A stretch of 64,000 bases of DNA, from contig NZ_CP041186.1 of NCBI RefSeq assembly GCF_006517175.1, forward strand, positions 1,391,001 to 1,455,000, read 5' to 3'. Both the position numbers and the translations under genes were made by a program. Below the pieces are notes generated by a model, which worked only from the letters and a program-made list of their open reading frames with translations, was not told where the DNA came from and searched no databases. The DNA comes from Persicimonas caeni. GTDB taxonomy: Bacteria; Myxococcota_A; Bradymonadia; Bradymonadales; Bradymonadaceae. The stretch's first letter is position 1. Every line of letters begins with the position of its first letter. Below are positions 17,757-27,119 of this stretch, in pieces.

Positions 17757-19279
17757 CGTTCGTCTCCTTCGGCCGCGTCCTCTTCGGGCTCGTCTTCATC
17801 GGCCTCATCTTCGTCGGCCTGCTCCTCATCCGCCTCTTCTTGTTCCGACGCCTCGAGCTTCGTCGACGGTGTCGGGACTTCTCCGATCAACGCCAAGATC
17901 AGCGCGCGATGCTCGCGAATGCTCGCCCGCAATTCGGCGAGCTTCGCCTCCAGCTCCACGAGACGCTGCTCGGACTGCAACCAGTCTTCGTAATCGGCGC
18001 GACCGGCCTGGAAGCCGGCCAGAGCAGCGCGCCGGGCTTGGCGCGCCTGAGGGATGAGTTCGTCTTTGTAGTAGGCAACGTGGCGGTGCAGGTGGTGCAG
18101 GTCGGCCAGGTGGCCGGCGATCTCGCCGCGAAGCTCCAGGCGAAACGCATCGATGGCCGCCTCGAGCGAGACCACCCGCGCCTGGGCGACGTCTTCGGCC
18201 GCCTCGGCGCGCTCACCCGACCAAAAGGGCAAGCTCGACGAGACTCCGAGCGTCACGAGGTCGGTGCCCTCGTCCATGCCGCTGTCTTGCTCGGCGCGAA
18301 ATCGCCAGGCGCCAAAGACCTGCAAGTCGGGGTATTTCGCCCACTCGGCTGCCCGCGCGCCGGCCATCGCCGCCTCCTTTTGGCGCTCGAGCGCATCGAC
18401 GATGGGCCGATTCTGCATGCCTCGCTCGACGAGCGCATCGAGGTTGTCGAGCGGCTTGCCCGTCATCTGCTGCATCGCATCGTCGCCGGTCTCATCGGGC
18501 GGATTGACCGAACTTCCGGCGGGGCGATTGAGCAATGCGTTGAGCCTCGCGACCTTCTCGGGGCGCTGGTGCATCAGCAAAAAGATGCGGTCGTCGATGC
18601 TCAACAGCTGCAGGCGTACGCGCTCGACCTGCGACACACTCGCCTTTCCCGTCGGAATCCGCGCCCGAAGCAGCCTCAAGAACTCGCGCACCGGAGGCTT
18701 GAGCTTCTCGAGGGCGTCGATGGTGCGGTCGATGCGGTAGATTTGGTAGTAAAGCCCGGCGGCTCGAATCACCAAGTCGACCTGCTGCTCGTCGACCAGC
18801 GGCTCGCGCGCGTCGGCCTCGGCGACCACTTGCTCGCGCAACGCGGTCAGCTCTCCTGGCCACCACAGCGGCTGAGAGACGCCAATCTGGATGCCCGACA
18901 TCGGCGTCTGCGCCAGGGTCAGGTCGTTCCACGGGATATTCGAGAAGCTCAGCTCGACCCGCGGGTCGGGCTTCAAGCCCACCCCGCGCAGACGACTCTC
19001 CTCGATGGCGACTTCGGCGCGCCGGCGCGTCACCGCCGGGTGCTCGTCGAGCCCTTCGACGATGAGCTCGGCGAACGGCGTGGTCGGCCCCTCGTCGGAC
19101 ATCATCCCTTTGACGTTCGGCGGAGCCTCAATGGACTCTTCGGCCGATGACTCGGACTCTTTCTTGGCCTCTTCGGCGCTCTTCTCGGCCTTGTCGGACG
19201 CCTCTTGCGCACTCGCCGAGGTGGCGGAGACACACAAGGCTCCGAAGAGGCAGAGAACCCCGATTTTTCGCGATAACAT
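17753..19279 (-). CDS. cusC: TolC/CusC-family outer-membrane efflux protein
   Basis: 508 aa from the ATG at 19279, just after ribosome site GGAGAAG. A signal peptide (VSATSASA) is followed by a Glu/Ser-rich spacer and then two OEP-type helical repeats (EVAIEESRLRGVGLKPDPRVELSFSN; DVAQARVVSLEAAIDAFRLEL). Short beta segments around PMSGIQIGVSQPLWW match the porin strands. It provides the outer-membrane duct of the tripartite pump. The C-terminus is very acidic (EADEEQADEDEADEDE), an unusual tail for this family. It is first of three genes in the order cusC-cusB-cusA. Confidence 0.88.
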   Translation of the reverse strand: MLSRKIGVLCLFGALCVSATSASAQEASDKAEKSAEEAKKESESSAEESIEAPPNVKGMMSDEGPTTPFAELIVEGLDEHPAVTRRRAEVAIEESRLRGVGLKPDPRVELSFSNIPWNDLTLAQTPMSGIQIGVSQPLWWPGELTALREQVVAEADAREPLVDEQQVDLVIRAAGLYYQIYRIDRTIDALEKLKPPVREFLRLLRARIPTGKASVSQVERVRLQLLSIDDRIFLLMHQRPEKVARLNALLNRPAGSSVNPPDETGDDAMQQMTGKPLDNLDALVERGMQNRPIVDALERQKEAAMAGARAAEWAKYPDLQVFGAWRFRAEQDSGMDEGTDLVTLGVSSSLPFWSGERAEAAEDVAQARVVSLEAAIDAFRLELRGEIAGHLADLHHLHRHVAYYKDELIPQARQARRAALAGFQAGRADYEDWLQSEQRLVELEAKLAELRASIREHRALILALIGEVPTPSTKLEASEQEEADEEQADEDEADEDEPEEDAAEGDER

Positions 19280-19394
19280 GTTCTTCTCCAAATCCGATTC
19301 GAGTCGACATTACGTCGAACGAAAGCGCACCCACGTTCGGGTCAACGCTCGTCACACGCACACAGCTCGCTTCATGCAAGCAGAGTGGTGCGTC

Positions 19395-19850
19395 TCAAAT
19401 CAGAAATGTCTGATGGAGAAGAAAGAGAGGGGGGGAATGTGGGGGAATGGGCGCCAGAGGCGACGAAACGACGCCGGGCGCACGCGGCTGGGGCAGCCGC
19501 AACTGCAAATGGTCTTGCGCGGCGAGGGCCGGCGCAAATGAGATCGTCGAGTTCGAAAGCGCCAGCACGTTGCCGGCCGGTGTGTTGTTGTCAGGCGCGA
19601 TGTGGCACGTGCAGCCATGGTCTTGGCACACGTCGTGACAGTCCGACTCGGACTGCGCCTTCTGATGGTGAGACTGGCCCTTCTGGACCATGTCGCCACC
19701 CGACGCATCGCAACAACACGACTTCTTCTGGCTGGCAGCGAACGCCTCGCTGCCGAGCGCACCGACGCCTCCCACCAAGACGGTGAAGACGATGGCGACC
19801 AGAGTGGCGGCGAGCCACAGTCGCTGTCGGATGTCGGCCAGATGAGTCAT
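19395..19850 (-). CDS. Exported Cys/His-rich protein, function unknown
   Basis: About 151 aa from the ATG at 19850 (MTHLADIRQRL). One hydrophobic signal or anchor segment (LWLAATLVAIVFTVLVGGVGAL) ends near an AFA cleavage site. It is followed by KSCCCDASGGDM and a Cys/His cluster SDCHDVCQDHGCTCHIAP. The last third is Pro-rich with no obvious fold. The cluster of about eight Cys and several His suggests metal binding, in line with its place about 115 bp upstream of cusC in the same direction. No known family recognised. It may lead the efflux operon. Confidence 0.65.
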   Translation of the reverse strand: MTHLADIRQRLWLAATLVAIVFTVLVGGVGALGSEAFAASQKKSCCCDASGGDMVQKGQSHHQKAQSESDCHDVCQDHGCTCHIAPDNNTPAGNVLALSNSTISFAPALAAQDHLQLRLPQPRAPGVVSSPLAPIPPHSPPLFLLHQTFLI

Positions 19851-19961
19851 GGGTTCCAAGAACGTATCGACGAAACTCTCGATTACAACCGACTATTACC
19901 GTGCACGGATTCTTCGCCGATTGCAAGTTGAGGGTCATTCCCCCCCGCCGCGAACGTCGAA

Positions 19962-22900
19962 TCACTGCACCTCGACACACATTTGAAGCACGCGCCAGCC
20001 GCCCGGCACCGTCTCGCCGGTGTCGTTCGGCCACACCTCGATGTCGTTTCGCATGTTACGCGTGTAGATCACGTCGTAGACACCTGCCGGCATGATCGTC
20101 GAGTAGGCATCCGGGTCGGCGGGCACGTACGACTGCTGATTCGTGTCCCAGCTAAACGCAATCTCGTACAACGCGTGCATCTTTCCGGAGTCTTGCTCGC
20201 GCAGCCAGAAATACAGCGGGCTCGAATCGTCGACCGTCGGCGGGAACGCCCCGCCGTCGACGGTGATCGTGCCGCTCGGCGTCGCCGTGGCGATATCGAT
20301 ATCGAGCGTCTTCGCGCCCGGCCCGACCACCACGTCCTCCTGGAGAACACGCCAGCCTCCCGGCACCGTCTCGCCGGTGTCATTGGGCCACACCTCCACG
20401 TCGTTTCGCATGTTGCGCGTATAGATCACGTCGTAGGTGCCTGCGGGCATGATCGTCGAGTAGGTGTCGGGGTCCGCGGGCACGTACGCCTGCTGATTCG
20501 TGTCCCAACTGAACGCGATCTCGTACAGCGCGTGCATCTTTCCCGAGTCCTGCTCACGCAGCCAGAAGTACAGCGGGCTCGAGTCATCGACTGTGGAGGG
20601 AAACGCCGCACTATCGACCGTGATCGTCCCGCTGACCGTCGCTGTGGGAATGTCGATGTCGAGCGTCTTCGCCCCCGGACCGACCACCACGTTCTCCTGG
20701 AGCACGCGCCAACCTCCCGGCACCGTCTCGCCGGTGTCGTTGGGCCACACCTCCACGTCGTTTCGCATATTGCGCGAGAAGACGACGTCATAGGTACCTG
20801 CCGGCATGATCGTAGAATACGTGTCCGCATCGGCAGGTACGTACGACTGCTGATTCGTGTCCCAACTGAACGCGATCTCGTACAGCGCGTGCATCTTTCC
20901 GGAATCCTGCTCGCGCAACCAGAAGTACAGCGGACTGGAGTCATCGACCGTCGACGGGAACGTCCCTCCGTCGACCGTGATCGTCCCGCTGACCGTCGCC
21001 GTCGGAATGTCGATATCGAGCGTCTTCGCCCCCGGACCGACCACCACGTCCTCCTGGAGCACGCGCCAGCCCCCTGGGACCGTCTCGCCGGTGTCGTTCG
21101 GCCACACCTCCACGTCATTTCGCATATTCCGGCTGTAGATCACGTCGTAGGTGCCTGCGGGCATGATCGTCGAGTAGGTGTCCGAGTCTGCCGGCACGTA
21201 CGCCTGCTGATTCGTGTCCCAACTGAACGCAATTTCGTACAGCGCGTGCATCTTTCCGGAGTCCTGCTCGCGCAGCCAGACGTACAGCGGGCTCGAATCG
21301 TCCACCGTCGACGGGAACGTCCCGCCGTCGACCGTGATCGTCCCGCTGACCGTCGCCGTCGCGATGTCGATATCGAGCGTCTTCGCCCCCGGCCCGACCA
21401 CCACGTCCTCCTGGAGCACGCGCCAGCCTCCCGGCACCGTCTCGCCGGTGTCGTTAGGCCACACCTCCACGTCGTTTCGCATGTTGCGCGAGAAGATCAC
21501 GTCATAGGTCCCCGCCGGCATGATCGTCGAGTAGGTATCCGGGTCCGCAGGCACGTACGCCTGCTGATTCGTGTCCCAACTGAACGCGATCTCGTACAGC
21601 GCGTGCATCTTTCCGGAATCCTGCTCGCGCAGCCAGAAGTACAGGGGACTCGAATCATCCACCGTCGACGGGAACGTCCCGCCGTCGACCGTGATCGTTC
21701 CGCTGACCGTCGCCGTGGCGATGTCGATGTCGAGTCCGTTGGGGCCGGCGCCGATCACCACATCATTTTGAAGCACGCGCCAGCCGCCCGGCACCGTCTC
21801 GCCGGTGTCATTGGGCCACACCTCCACGTCGTTTCGCATATTGCGCGAGAAGACGACGTCGTAGACCCCCGCCGGCATGATCGTCGAGTAGGTGTCCGCA
21901 TCGGCAGGCACGTACGACTGCTGATTCGTGTCCCAGCTGAACGCGATCTCGTACAACGCGTGCATCTTTCCGGAGTCCTGCTCACGCAGCCAGAAGTACA
22001 GGGGACTCGAGTCATCCACCGTCGACGGGAACGTCCCACCGTCGACCGTGATCGTTCCGCTGACCGTCGCCGTGGCGATATCGATCGTCGAGCCGAGCGG
22101 CGTCGTCGACGTGCACGAAGCCAGGCCGGAGCAATCGCCGGTGATCGTGCCGGCGCACAAACCGTTCGCGTCGCACACGTCCCCACTCGTGCAGGCGATG
22201 CCGTCGTTGCAGAAGGTGCCCACCGGCTCGGTGATCAGCGTGAAACTTTGCGACTGCTCGTCGCACTCGTAATGCGAGCAAGGACCGGTCGACGTCTGCG
22301 GCGCCTGCGGCACGTTGCTCACCACACACCCGTCCGCGTCGGCGTCGGCGTCGCCCGGGGCGCAGGTCTCGGCGCCGTTGCACCACAGCGTATCGTCGCA
22401 CACCGTGTCGTCCGGCGAGTGGCTGGCCACGCCGGCCGAGCAGGTGTCGGCGGTGCAGGCGACGCCGTCGTCCGGAACCAAGGTGTCGTCGTTCGTGTAT
22501 TGGCAGCCGGCCACCGGATCGCACGCGTTGGTCGTGCAGGGGTTTCCGTCGTCGCAGGTCACCGCCGCTCCGCCCACGCACTGCCCGCTCTGACACGACT
22601 CGCCGCTCAGGCACACACTCGTGCTGCACGACGAGCCATCGGGCTCATCGGAGTAGGTGCACTGCCCGTTGACCAGCGTGTCGACCGTGCAGGGGTTCCC
22701 GTCGTCGCAGTCGGGGGTGTAGCACTCGTAGCCCATCGAGGTCGAAGTTATTCGGCACGCCTGGTTCTGCGCGGCGCACGGGTCGGGCAGGCACGGGTCC
22801 TGGGTGCAATTGCCCACGCCGTCGTCGTGGTAGCCCGGGTCGCACGAGCACACATAGCCGCTGGTCGTCGACGAACTCTGGGCGCACTGCGTCTTGTTCG

Positions 22901-23927
22901 GGTCGCCGCACGGGTTGGGCAAGCACGGGTTCTGGGTGCAGCCGCCCTGCCCGTCGTCGTGATAGCCGTTCGCCGTGTCGCACGCGTCGCACACGTCGCC
23001 GTCCCACCCGGCATCGCAGCTACACTGGACCACACCCGTCGAATCGTCACAGGTGCCGTTTCCGGAGCAGCTATTCGCCTGGCAGGTCTCGTCTTCGACA
23101 CACTGGCCGCCATCGAGGTGGTAGCCGGGATCGCATTCGCACGTGTAGCTGTCCTGCTGCGCCACACAACTCGTTCGGTTGGCCTCCGTGCACGGATTGG
23201 GCAGGCAGGGGTCCTGGGTGCAGCCGCCCTGCCCGTCGTCGTGATAGCCATTCGCCGCATCGCAGCTATTGCAGAAGTCACCCGCCCAGCCGGCGTCGCA
23301 AGCACACTCGACGATCCCGCCGTCGTCGGAGCAGGTACCGCTCCCGTTGCACGAGTTCGGCCCGCAGGTGGTGTCGGGCACGCACTCGCCGCCTTCCTCG
23401 TGGGTGCCGGCGATGCAGACGCACACCGCGTCGGCGCCGTCTGCCACACACTCCTCGTTCTCGCCCTGGCACGGATTCGGCTCGCACGGGCGCAACACGC
23501 AATTGCCCTGGCCGTCGTCACGATAGCCCGCCGCCTCGTCACACGACTCGCATCGCTCACCGGCATAGCCCTCCTCACACGCGCAGCTCGGCCCGCCCCC
23601 CTCCTCCGAGCACGTGCCGTGGTCGTTGCAGGTATCCGGCAAGCAGCCGTTCTCGGACAAGCACTCCCCGTCGACGTTGACGTAGCCCTCGTCGCATTGA
23701 CACACATAGCCCGCACCGCTCTCGACGCAGGCCGTGCGGTTTTCGTCGGTGCACGGGTTCGGCGCACATGCTTGCATGTCGGCGTCGCCGGTATCCGGCG
23801 AGGCGTCGAAGCTCGCGTCGGCCAAGCCGGTGTCGACGGCGTTTCCACCGGTCTCATCACACGCAGCGAGGCCGACGAGGCAGATGACGGAAAACAGGAC
23901 GGCGATCAGCCGAAAGTGGCGTGACAT
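19962..23927 (-). CDS. Large lipoprotein with EGF-like repeats and six 119-residue repeats
   Basis: 1321 aa from the ATG at 23927 (MSRHFRL), with signal peptide and lipobox GLAAC. Residues ~30-450 hold about ten EGF-like modules rich in Cys (PNPC...CVCQCDEGY; CDAGWAGDFC). A Cys-rich stretch with GNPCTVDTL-type modules follows. The C-terminal 710 residues are six near-identical 119-aa repeats (start IDIATATVSGTITVDGG, end ETVPGGWRVLQ) that look like beta-rich carboxypeptidase-regulatory or adhesion domains. It is expected on the cell surface, possibly in adhesion or prey/substrate contact. Repeat count may vary among strains. Neighbours do not clarify its role. Confidence 0.85.
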   Translation of the reverse strand: MSRHFRLIAVLFSVICLVGLAACDETGGNAVDTGLADASFDASPDTGDADMQACAPNPCTDENRTACVESGAGYVCQCDEGYVNVDGECLSENGCLPDTCNDHGTCSEEGGGPSCACEEGYAGERCESCDEAAGYRDDGQGNCVLRPCEPNPCQGENEECVADGADAVCVCIAGTHEEGGECVPDTTCGPNSCNGSGTCSDDGGIVECACDAGWAGDFCNSCDAANGYHDDGQGGCTQDPCLPNPCTEANRTSCVAQQDSYTCECDPGYHLDGGQCVEDETCQANSCSGNGTCDDSTGVVQCSCDAGWDGDVCDACDTANGYHDDGQGGCTQNPCLPNPCGDPNKTQCAQSSSTTSGYVCSCDPGYHDDGVGNCTQDPCLPDPCAAQNQACRITSTSMGYECYTPDCDDGNPCTVDTLVNGQCTYSDEPDGSSCSTSVCLSGESCQSGQCVGGAAVTCDDGNPCTTNACDPVAGCQYTNDDTLVPDDGVACTADTCSAGVASHSPDDTVCDDTLWCNGAETCAPGDADADADGCVVSNVPQAPQTSTGPCSHYECDEQSQSFTLITEPVGTFCNDGIACTSGDVCDANGLCAGTITGDCSGLASCTSTTPLGSTIDIATATVSGTITVDGGTFPSTVDDSSPLYFWLREQDSGKMHALYEIAFSWDTNQQSYVPADADTYSTIMPAGVYDVVFSRNMRNDVEVWPNDTGETVPGGWRVLQNDVVIGAGPNGLDIDIATATVSGTITVDGGTFPSTVDDSSPLYFWLREQDSGKMHALYEIAFSWDTNQQAYVPADPDTYSTIMPAGTYDVIFSRNMRNDVEVWPNDTGETVPGGWRVLQEDVVVGPGAKTLDIDIATATVSGTITVDGGTFPSTVDDSSPLYVWLREQDSGKMHALYEIAFSWDTNQQAYVPADSDTYSTIMPAGTYDVIYSRNMRNDVEVWPNDTGETVPGGWRVLQEDVVVGPGAKTLDIDIPTATVSGTITVDGGTFPSTVDDSSPLYFWLREQDSGKMHALYEIAFSWDTNQQSYVPADADTYSTIMPAGTYDVVFSRNMRNDVEVWPNDTGETVPGGWRVLQENVVVGPGAKTLDIDIPTATVSGTITVDSAAFPSTVDDSSPLYFWLREQDSGKMHALYEIAFSWDTNQQAYVPADPDTYSTIMPAGTYDVIYTRNMRNDVEVWPNDTGETVPGGWRVLQEDVVVGPGAKTLDIDIATATPSGTITVDGGAFPPTVDDSSPLYFWLREQDSGKMHALYEIAFSWDTNQQSYVPADPDAYSTIMPAGVYDVIYTRNMRNDIEVWPNDTGETVPGGWRVLQMCVEVQ
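19965..22088. repeat. Six tandem 357-bp coding repeats
   Basis: Equivalent positions recur exactly every 357 bp (for example 20143, 20500, 20857, 21214, 21571, 21928). Units are nearly identical in nucleotide sequence with scattered silent changes, which implies recent amplification or gene conversion. Confidence 0.95.
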
Positions 23928-24017
23928 CGTTAGACTCCAAAAACGGAAGGTGCTCGCAGCTAATGGCCGCAGAGTATTGTTTTTGGAGTCGCGGGACAAC
24001 GGTGCGCACTCGGCCCA

Positions 24018-24062
24018 ATCTCGCTCAATTCAGTCCCACTCAATTCAGTCCCGCTCAATTCG
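24018..24062. repeat. Three short tandem repeats upstream of the EGF lipoprotein
   Basis: GCTCAATTCAGTCCC-like units occur three times with 15-bp spacing (the last ends GCTCAATTCGGACC). They lie between the stop of the GH18-like gene and the start of the lipoprotein gene, where a promoter would be expected. Confidence 0.7.
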
Positions 24063-24069
24063 GACCAGC

Positions 24070-25209
24070 TCACTTCACATCGGCGTACACGTCGAAATCG
24101 GGCACCACCAGCCCGACGGACTCTTTGCCGCGCCACAGGCGCTGGTAGGTGTCCCACTCCTGCACGTCGGTCGTCCACGAGGCGTACACCGCAATCCCTC
24201 GGAAATGCCCCGGAATCTCATCGAGCCGAGCCAAGCCTTGCTTCACGCCGCGAATCCCGTGCTCGATATTCTCGACGTGCGGCCGATGATACGGCTCGTC
24301 ATCCTCGTAGGCGGGCACACCCATGAGCACCTCACAACCGCCCTGCTCGGGCGCAGGCAGCGTCTGCAGCAGATCTTTGGTCCACTTGGCCATCAGCCCC
24401 TCGTATTTGGCGGGCTCGGTCAGGGCGGTGTCGTAGCCCATGACCACCAGCTCGTCGGCGACCATGCAGACCTCTTTGGTGAACGCGAGCGTCCAGTGCA
24501 CGTCGGGGAACGGGTGGAGGGGTGTCGTCGGTGGGTAGGCCGCGATCGACAACGTCTTGTCGTCGCCCATCGCCGCCTTCACCTCACGCAACAGGTCGAG
24601 GTAGCCGGGCTCGTGGGAGGGGAGCGGCTCGACGTTGATGTGGATGCCATCGGCGCCCAGCTCGGTGATCTTGGCGACGTGGCCCGAGTAGGCCTTGCGC
24701 TGCGCCGCGTCCGTGAGGCGTACGTCCTCATCGAGCACGCCGCCGCTCCACGGCATCACGTCGATATGCGGGGCGATACGCTGCATCTTCGACAAGAAGC
24801 GCCGCGCCCTGTCGGCTTCGTAGTGGCGAATCGTGCCGTCGTCTCGCCAGCCGGGCTTGCCCTGCTCGTCCATCGGACCCAGGAACGGATAGACCCGCCG
24901 AATGCCGAGCTCGTCGAGCGCCTCGACGAGGCGCGCCGGATCGAGCTCGGCCCCGCCGTGCAGCCAATGGCGCCGCAGCCACACTCCATTGTCGTTGACG
25001 TCGAATTCACGCGCGACTTCGCCCGACTCGTCGCTCGTGCCTGCGTCCGCCACGGCCGTGGCCTCGACGTCCGCCCAGCGCGACTCCTCGCGTATCGCGT
25101 CTTCTTTGGCTTCGAAGTCTCGAATCAGCCCAAAATAGACCGCCACCGCGCCCACCACGCCCAGCGCGACGACCACTCCGACGATCTTTGCCGTTTTGCC
25201 ACCAACCAT
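24070..25209 (-). CDS. Membrane-anchored glycoside-hydrolase-18-like TIM barrel protein
   Basis: 379 aa with one N-terminal membrane helix (IVGVVVALGVVGAVAVYFGL). The remainder looks like a TIM barrel. IRRVYPFLGP gives an early strand, HIDVMPWSGGV a middle strand, and GADGIHINVEPLPS corresponds to the DG-x-x-x-D-x-E segment that carries the acid/base Glu in GH18 enzymes; here the Asp position is Asn. ELVVMGYDTAL fits the later MxYD strand. It may act on an extracytoplasmic polysaccharide or be a non-catalytic relative. The family call is by motif only. It probably shares a direction but not an operon with the EGF lipoprotein. Confidence 0.65.
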   Translation of the reverse strand: MVGGKTAKIVGVVVALGVVGAVAVYFGLIRDFEAKEDAIREESRWADVEATAVADAGTSDESGEVAREFDVNDNGVWLRRHWLHGGAELDPARLVEALDELGIRRVYPFLGPMDEQGKPGWRDDGTIRHYEADRARRFLSKMQRIAPHIDVMPWSGGVLDEDVRLTDAAQRKAYSGHVAKITELGADGIHINVEPLPSHEPGYLDLLREVKAAMGDDKTLSIAAYPPTTPLHPFPDVHWTLAFTKEVCMVADELVVMGYDTALTEPAKYEGLMAKWTKDLLQTLPAPEQGGCEVLMGVPAYEDDEPYHRPHVENIEHGIRGVKQGLARLDEIPGHFRGIAVYASWTTDVQEWDTYQRLWRGKESVGLVVPDFDVYADVK

Positions 25210-25318
25210 CTGCCTTCTCCTCGAGCAAGGGTTCCGACTCCTCCTACGTCAACAACCCTATGGAGCAGATGTGCAGCCATGGAGATGGCCATGTGTAAAG
25301 AATGTGCAATTCCAAGCA

Positions 25319-25471
25319 CGTCGCGGCAAACGACTACCCGCCCGCCACCACGTTGACCGGCTCGCCGGCACAAAACGCGTCGATATTCTCGACGGTGGTG
25401 TCGAGGATGCGCTGGATCGCCTCTTTGGTGTTGAACGCGCTGTGGGGTGTGATGATGACGTTGCGCATGCG
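25319..25471 (-). repeat. Direct repeat copy A (duplicated 3' end of dehydrogenase gene)
   Basis: Identical to 29682-29834 apart from two bases at the outer edge (25328-25329); 25330-25471 is a perfect 142-bp match at an offset of 4363 bp. It contains the last 46 codons of the 2-hydroxyacid dehydrogenase and its stop codon. Confidence 0.97.
25334..25471 (-). pseudogene. 3' fragment of D-2-hydroxyacid dehydrogenase gene
   Basis: Encodes only the C-terminal end (MRNVIITPHSAFNTKEAIQ...) identical to the end of the intact gene at 29697-30704, including the TAG stop. The upstream part of the gene is absent and is replaced by island sequence. It looks like the displaced original 3' end left when the island inserted and supplied a new 3' end. 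Confidence 0.9.
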
Positions 25472-25484
25472 AAGCAAATCCTCG

Positions 25485-26258
25485 TCAGAAATGTTCTGAA
25501 CTTCTCGAGAGTACGGATTTCCAGCCTGTCCCGTAGACAAAACCTGCACCGGCAAGCTCTTGCAATACACTTGTGTAAAACCGCCCTAATGCCCGAATTC
25601 TTCGTTTATAAAACTCAATTGCCCTTTCCTGCACTACTTGAGGGTCTCCCACTCTGTCTCTGGCAACCTTTTTGACTACTTTGATCATCGGATCGGCGTC
25701 TCCAACCCAAAACCCTCCGACACACATCATTCGCCAGTAAAGAGGAATCAGCTGAGGATTGCTCTCCAACATTTGTTCAAACGAGGAAAGAACATAGACT
25801 TCAACGTTTTCTAACAGATTCCGTGTTCTCTCCCCTACACACTCCGCGGCGGCGTTCACACGTTGATAAACAGCCTTGAAATCTCTCGCACACTGAAGGG
25901 ATGGATCTGTTACAAACACCCATGCATCGACATCACTAGGCCCGACATCAACATATTTCGTCACGTAATTCCGCTCGCAATCCTTATCCAACGAGAGACT
26001 TTGAAGTGAGGTCGTGTCAGAAACCACTGATCCAAAGAAACAAACTGCCTCAATACATTTCTGATTTTCCAGCAACCAACCGTGAAACTGCATCAAAGCG
26101 CCTTTTGTCGGCTGAGGCATTTCACGAACAATGCCAAAATCTGGCCGTAAGATCCCTTCCAAATCCTTCTGAACGTTTTCATTCACTGGATTTGATGAAA
26201 AAGTTCGTCTGCGAAGCTCATCTTCTACCAGCTCTGCAAGTTTTCGTTGAGAAATCAA
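25485..26258 (-). CDS. Nucleotidyltransferase-like protein of the island cassette
   Basis: 257 aa from a TTG at 26258, 8 nt after an AGGAG site located in the last codons of the radical SAM gene. Residues ~68-118 carry CFFGSVVSDTT and then GPSDVDAWVFVTD, the G-S and D-x-D elements of the nucleotidyltransferase fold, but separated by more residues than usual (about 34). The C-terminal half is helical and basic (IKVVKKVARDR; EFYKRRIRALGRFY). It could transfer a nucleotide to a protein, RNA or small molecule. It is the last gene of the cassette and its stop lies 14 bp from the repeat boundary. Family assignment is by motif only; a CD-NTase or minimal NTase relation is possible. Confidence 0.6.
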   Translation of the reverse strand: MISQRKLAELVEDELRRRTFSSNPVNENVQKDLEGILRPDFGIVREMPQPTKGALMQFHGWLLENQKCIEAVCFFGSVVSDTTSLQSLSLDKDCERNYVTKYVDVGPSDVDAWVFVTDPSLQCARDFKAVYQRVNAAAECVGERTRNLLENVEVYVLSSFEQMLESNPQLIPLYWRMMCVGGFWVGDADPMIKVVKKVARDRVGDPQVVQERAIEFYKRRIRALGRFYTSVLQELAGAGFVYGTGWKSVLSRSSEHF

Positions 26259-26261
26259 ATC

Positions 26262-27086
26262 TTAGCTCCTCGGCTGAGTGAAGCCGCGCGTAGAAAAGAC
26301 TGACTCATCCTTATTCTGGTAAACTTCACCTCGAGGCCCGATCCATACAAAACCGAAACGATCACGCACATCAGCGTCGAACTCGTCGTACTGCACAACA
26401 AGTTGATATTCGACATTTCCTGCATCAAATGACCGTATTGAAGGATCATCAGAGGGCTCGCTTTCAGTATACTGCTCCAGAAACTCAACTGTCGCCTGAA
26501 GGTTCTTTAGATACGCAACCGAGTCTTTTTCAGGGCCTAGTAGTGTCAAGAAGCGGACAGTACTAAACGAGAATTCCTCTAAGAAACGTACATATCTCAA
26601 GACGGACCATTGCTTGCGAGGTTGAATGATGATGTTCGCTCGAAAAGTTCGGTCATCCCATTCGTTAACTACTCGCAACTGCTCCGTCACCTTTTCAAAA
26701 ACGCTCGCAGGCATCTGTGTGTACTGCGCAAACTCATCTGCGCGTGTGCCGTAGATACTCACTGTAATCGGGACCTCTGGAGCAAGATCGGCAGCCTTAT
26801 GACGCAGAAGCAAGCCATTCGTTGTAAGAGAAGTCGGCGCAATTTCTGTGAACGCAGATACAACCTCGTCAATATGCGGATGCATCAGCGGTTCGCCTCC
26901 CGTCACTTTTATTGATTGGATCGGTTCGCCTAACCTCGCGAATGCATCTACCAGAGTTTCTTTATCAGCAAAATACGTCCCTCGGTTAGGATATCCCTCA
27001 TTGAAGCACCTCTTGCAGCGAAGATTGCATGCGTCAGTGACCAGGACACGGACTGTCTTGAGCAGTGGTACCTTTTGTGGCTCCAT
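26262..27086 (-). CDS. Radical SAM protein (MoaA-like core) of the island cassette
   Basis: 274 aa. The 4Fe-4S cluster motif is TDACNLRCKRCF near residue 17 (CxxxCxxC), followed by the SAM-binding KVTGGEPLMHP and LTTNG, giving the classic partial TIM barrel. No other Cys occurs in the rest of the protein, so it lacks the second cluster of MoaA and the SPASM/twitch clusters. The C-terminus is short (WIGPRGEVYQNKDE). It therefore catalyses some SAM-radical reaction on an unknown substrate. The next gene starts 3 bp after its stop and the previous one ends 33 bp before it, so it is part of one transcript. Confidence 0.85.
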   Translation of the reverse strand: MEPQKVPLLKTVRVLVTDACNLRCKRCFNEGYPNRGTYFADKETLVDAFARLGEPIQSIKVTGGEPLMHPHIDEVVSAFTEIAPTSLTTNGLLLRHKAADLAPEVPITVSIYGTRADEFAQYTQMPASVFEKVTEQLRVVNEWDDRTFRANIIIQPRKQWSVLRYVRFLEEFSFSTVRFLTLLGPEKDSVAYLKNLQATVEFLEQYTESEPSDDPSIRSFDAGNVEYQLVVQYDEFDADVRDRFGFVWIGPRGEVYQNKDESVFSTRGFTQPRS

Positions 27087-27119
27087 TACGGTTCCCGAGT
27101 TACTATTTGGAAGAACGAG

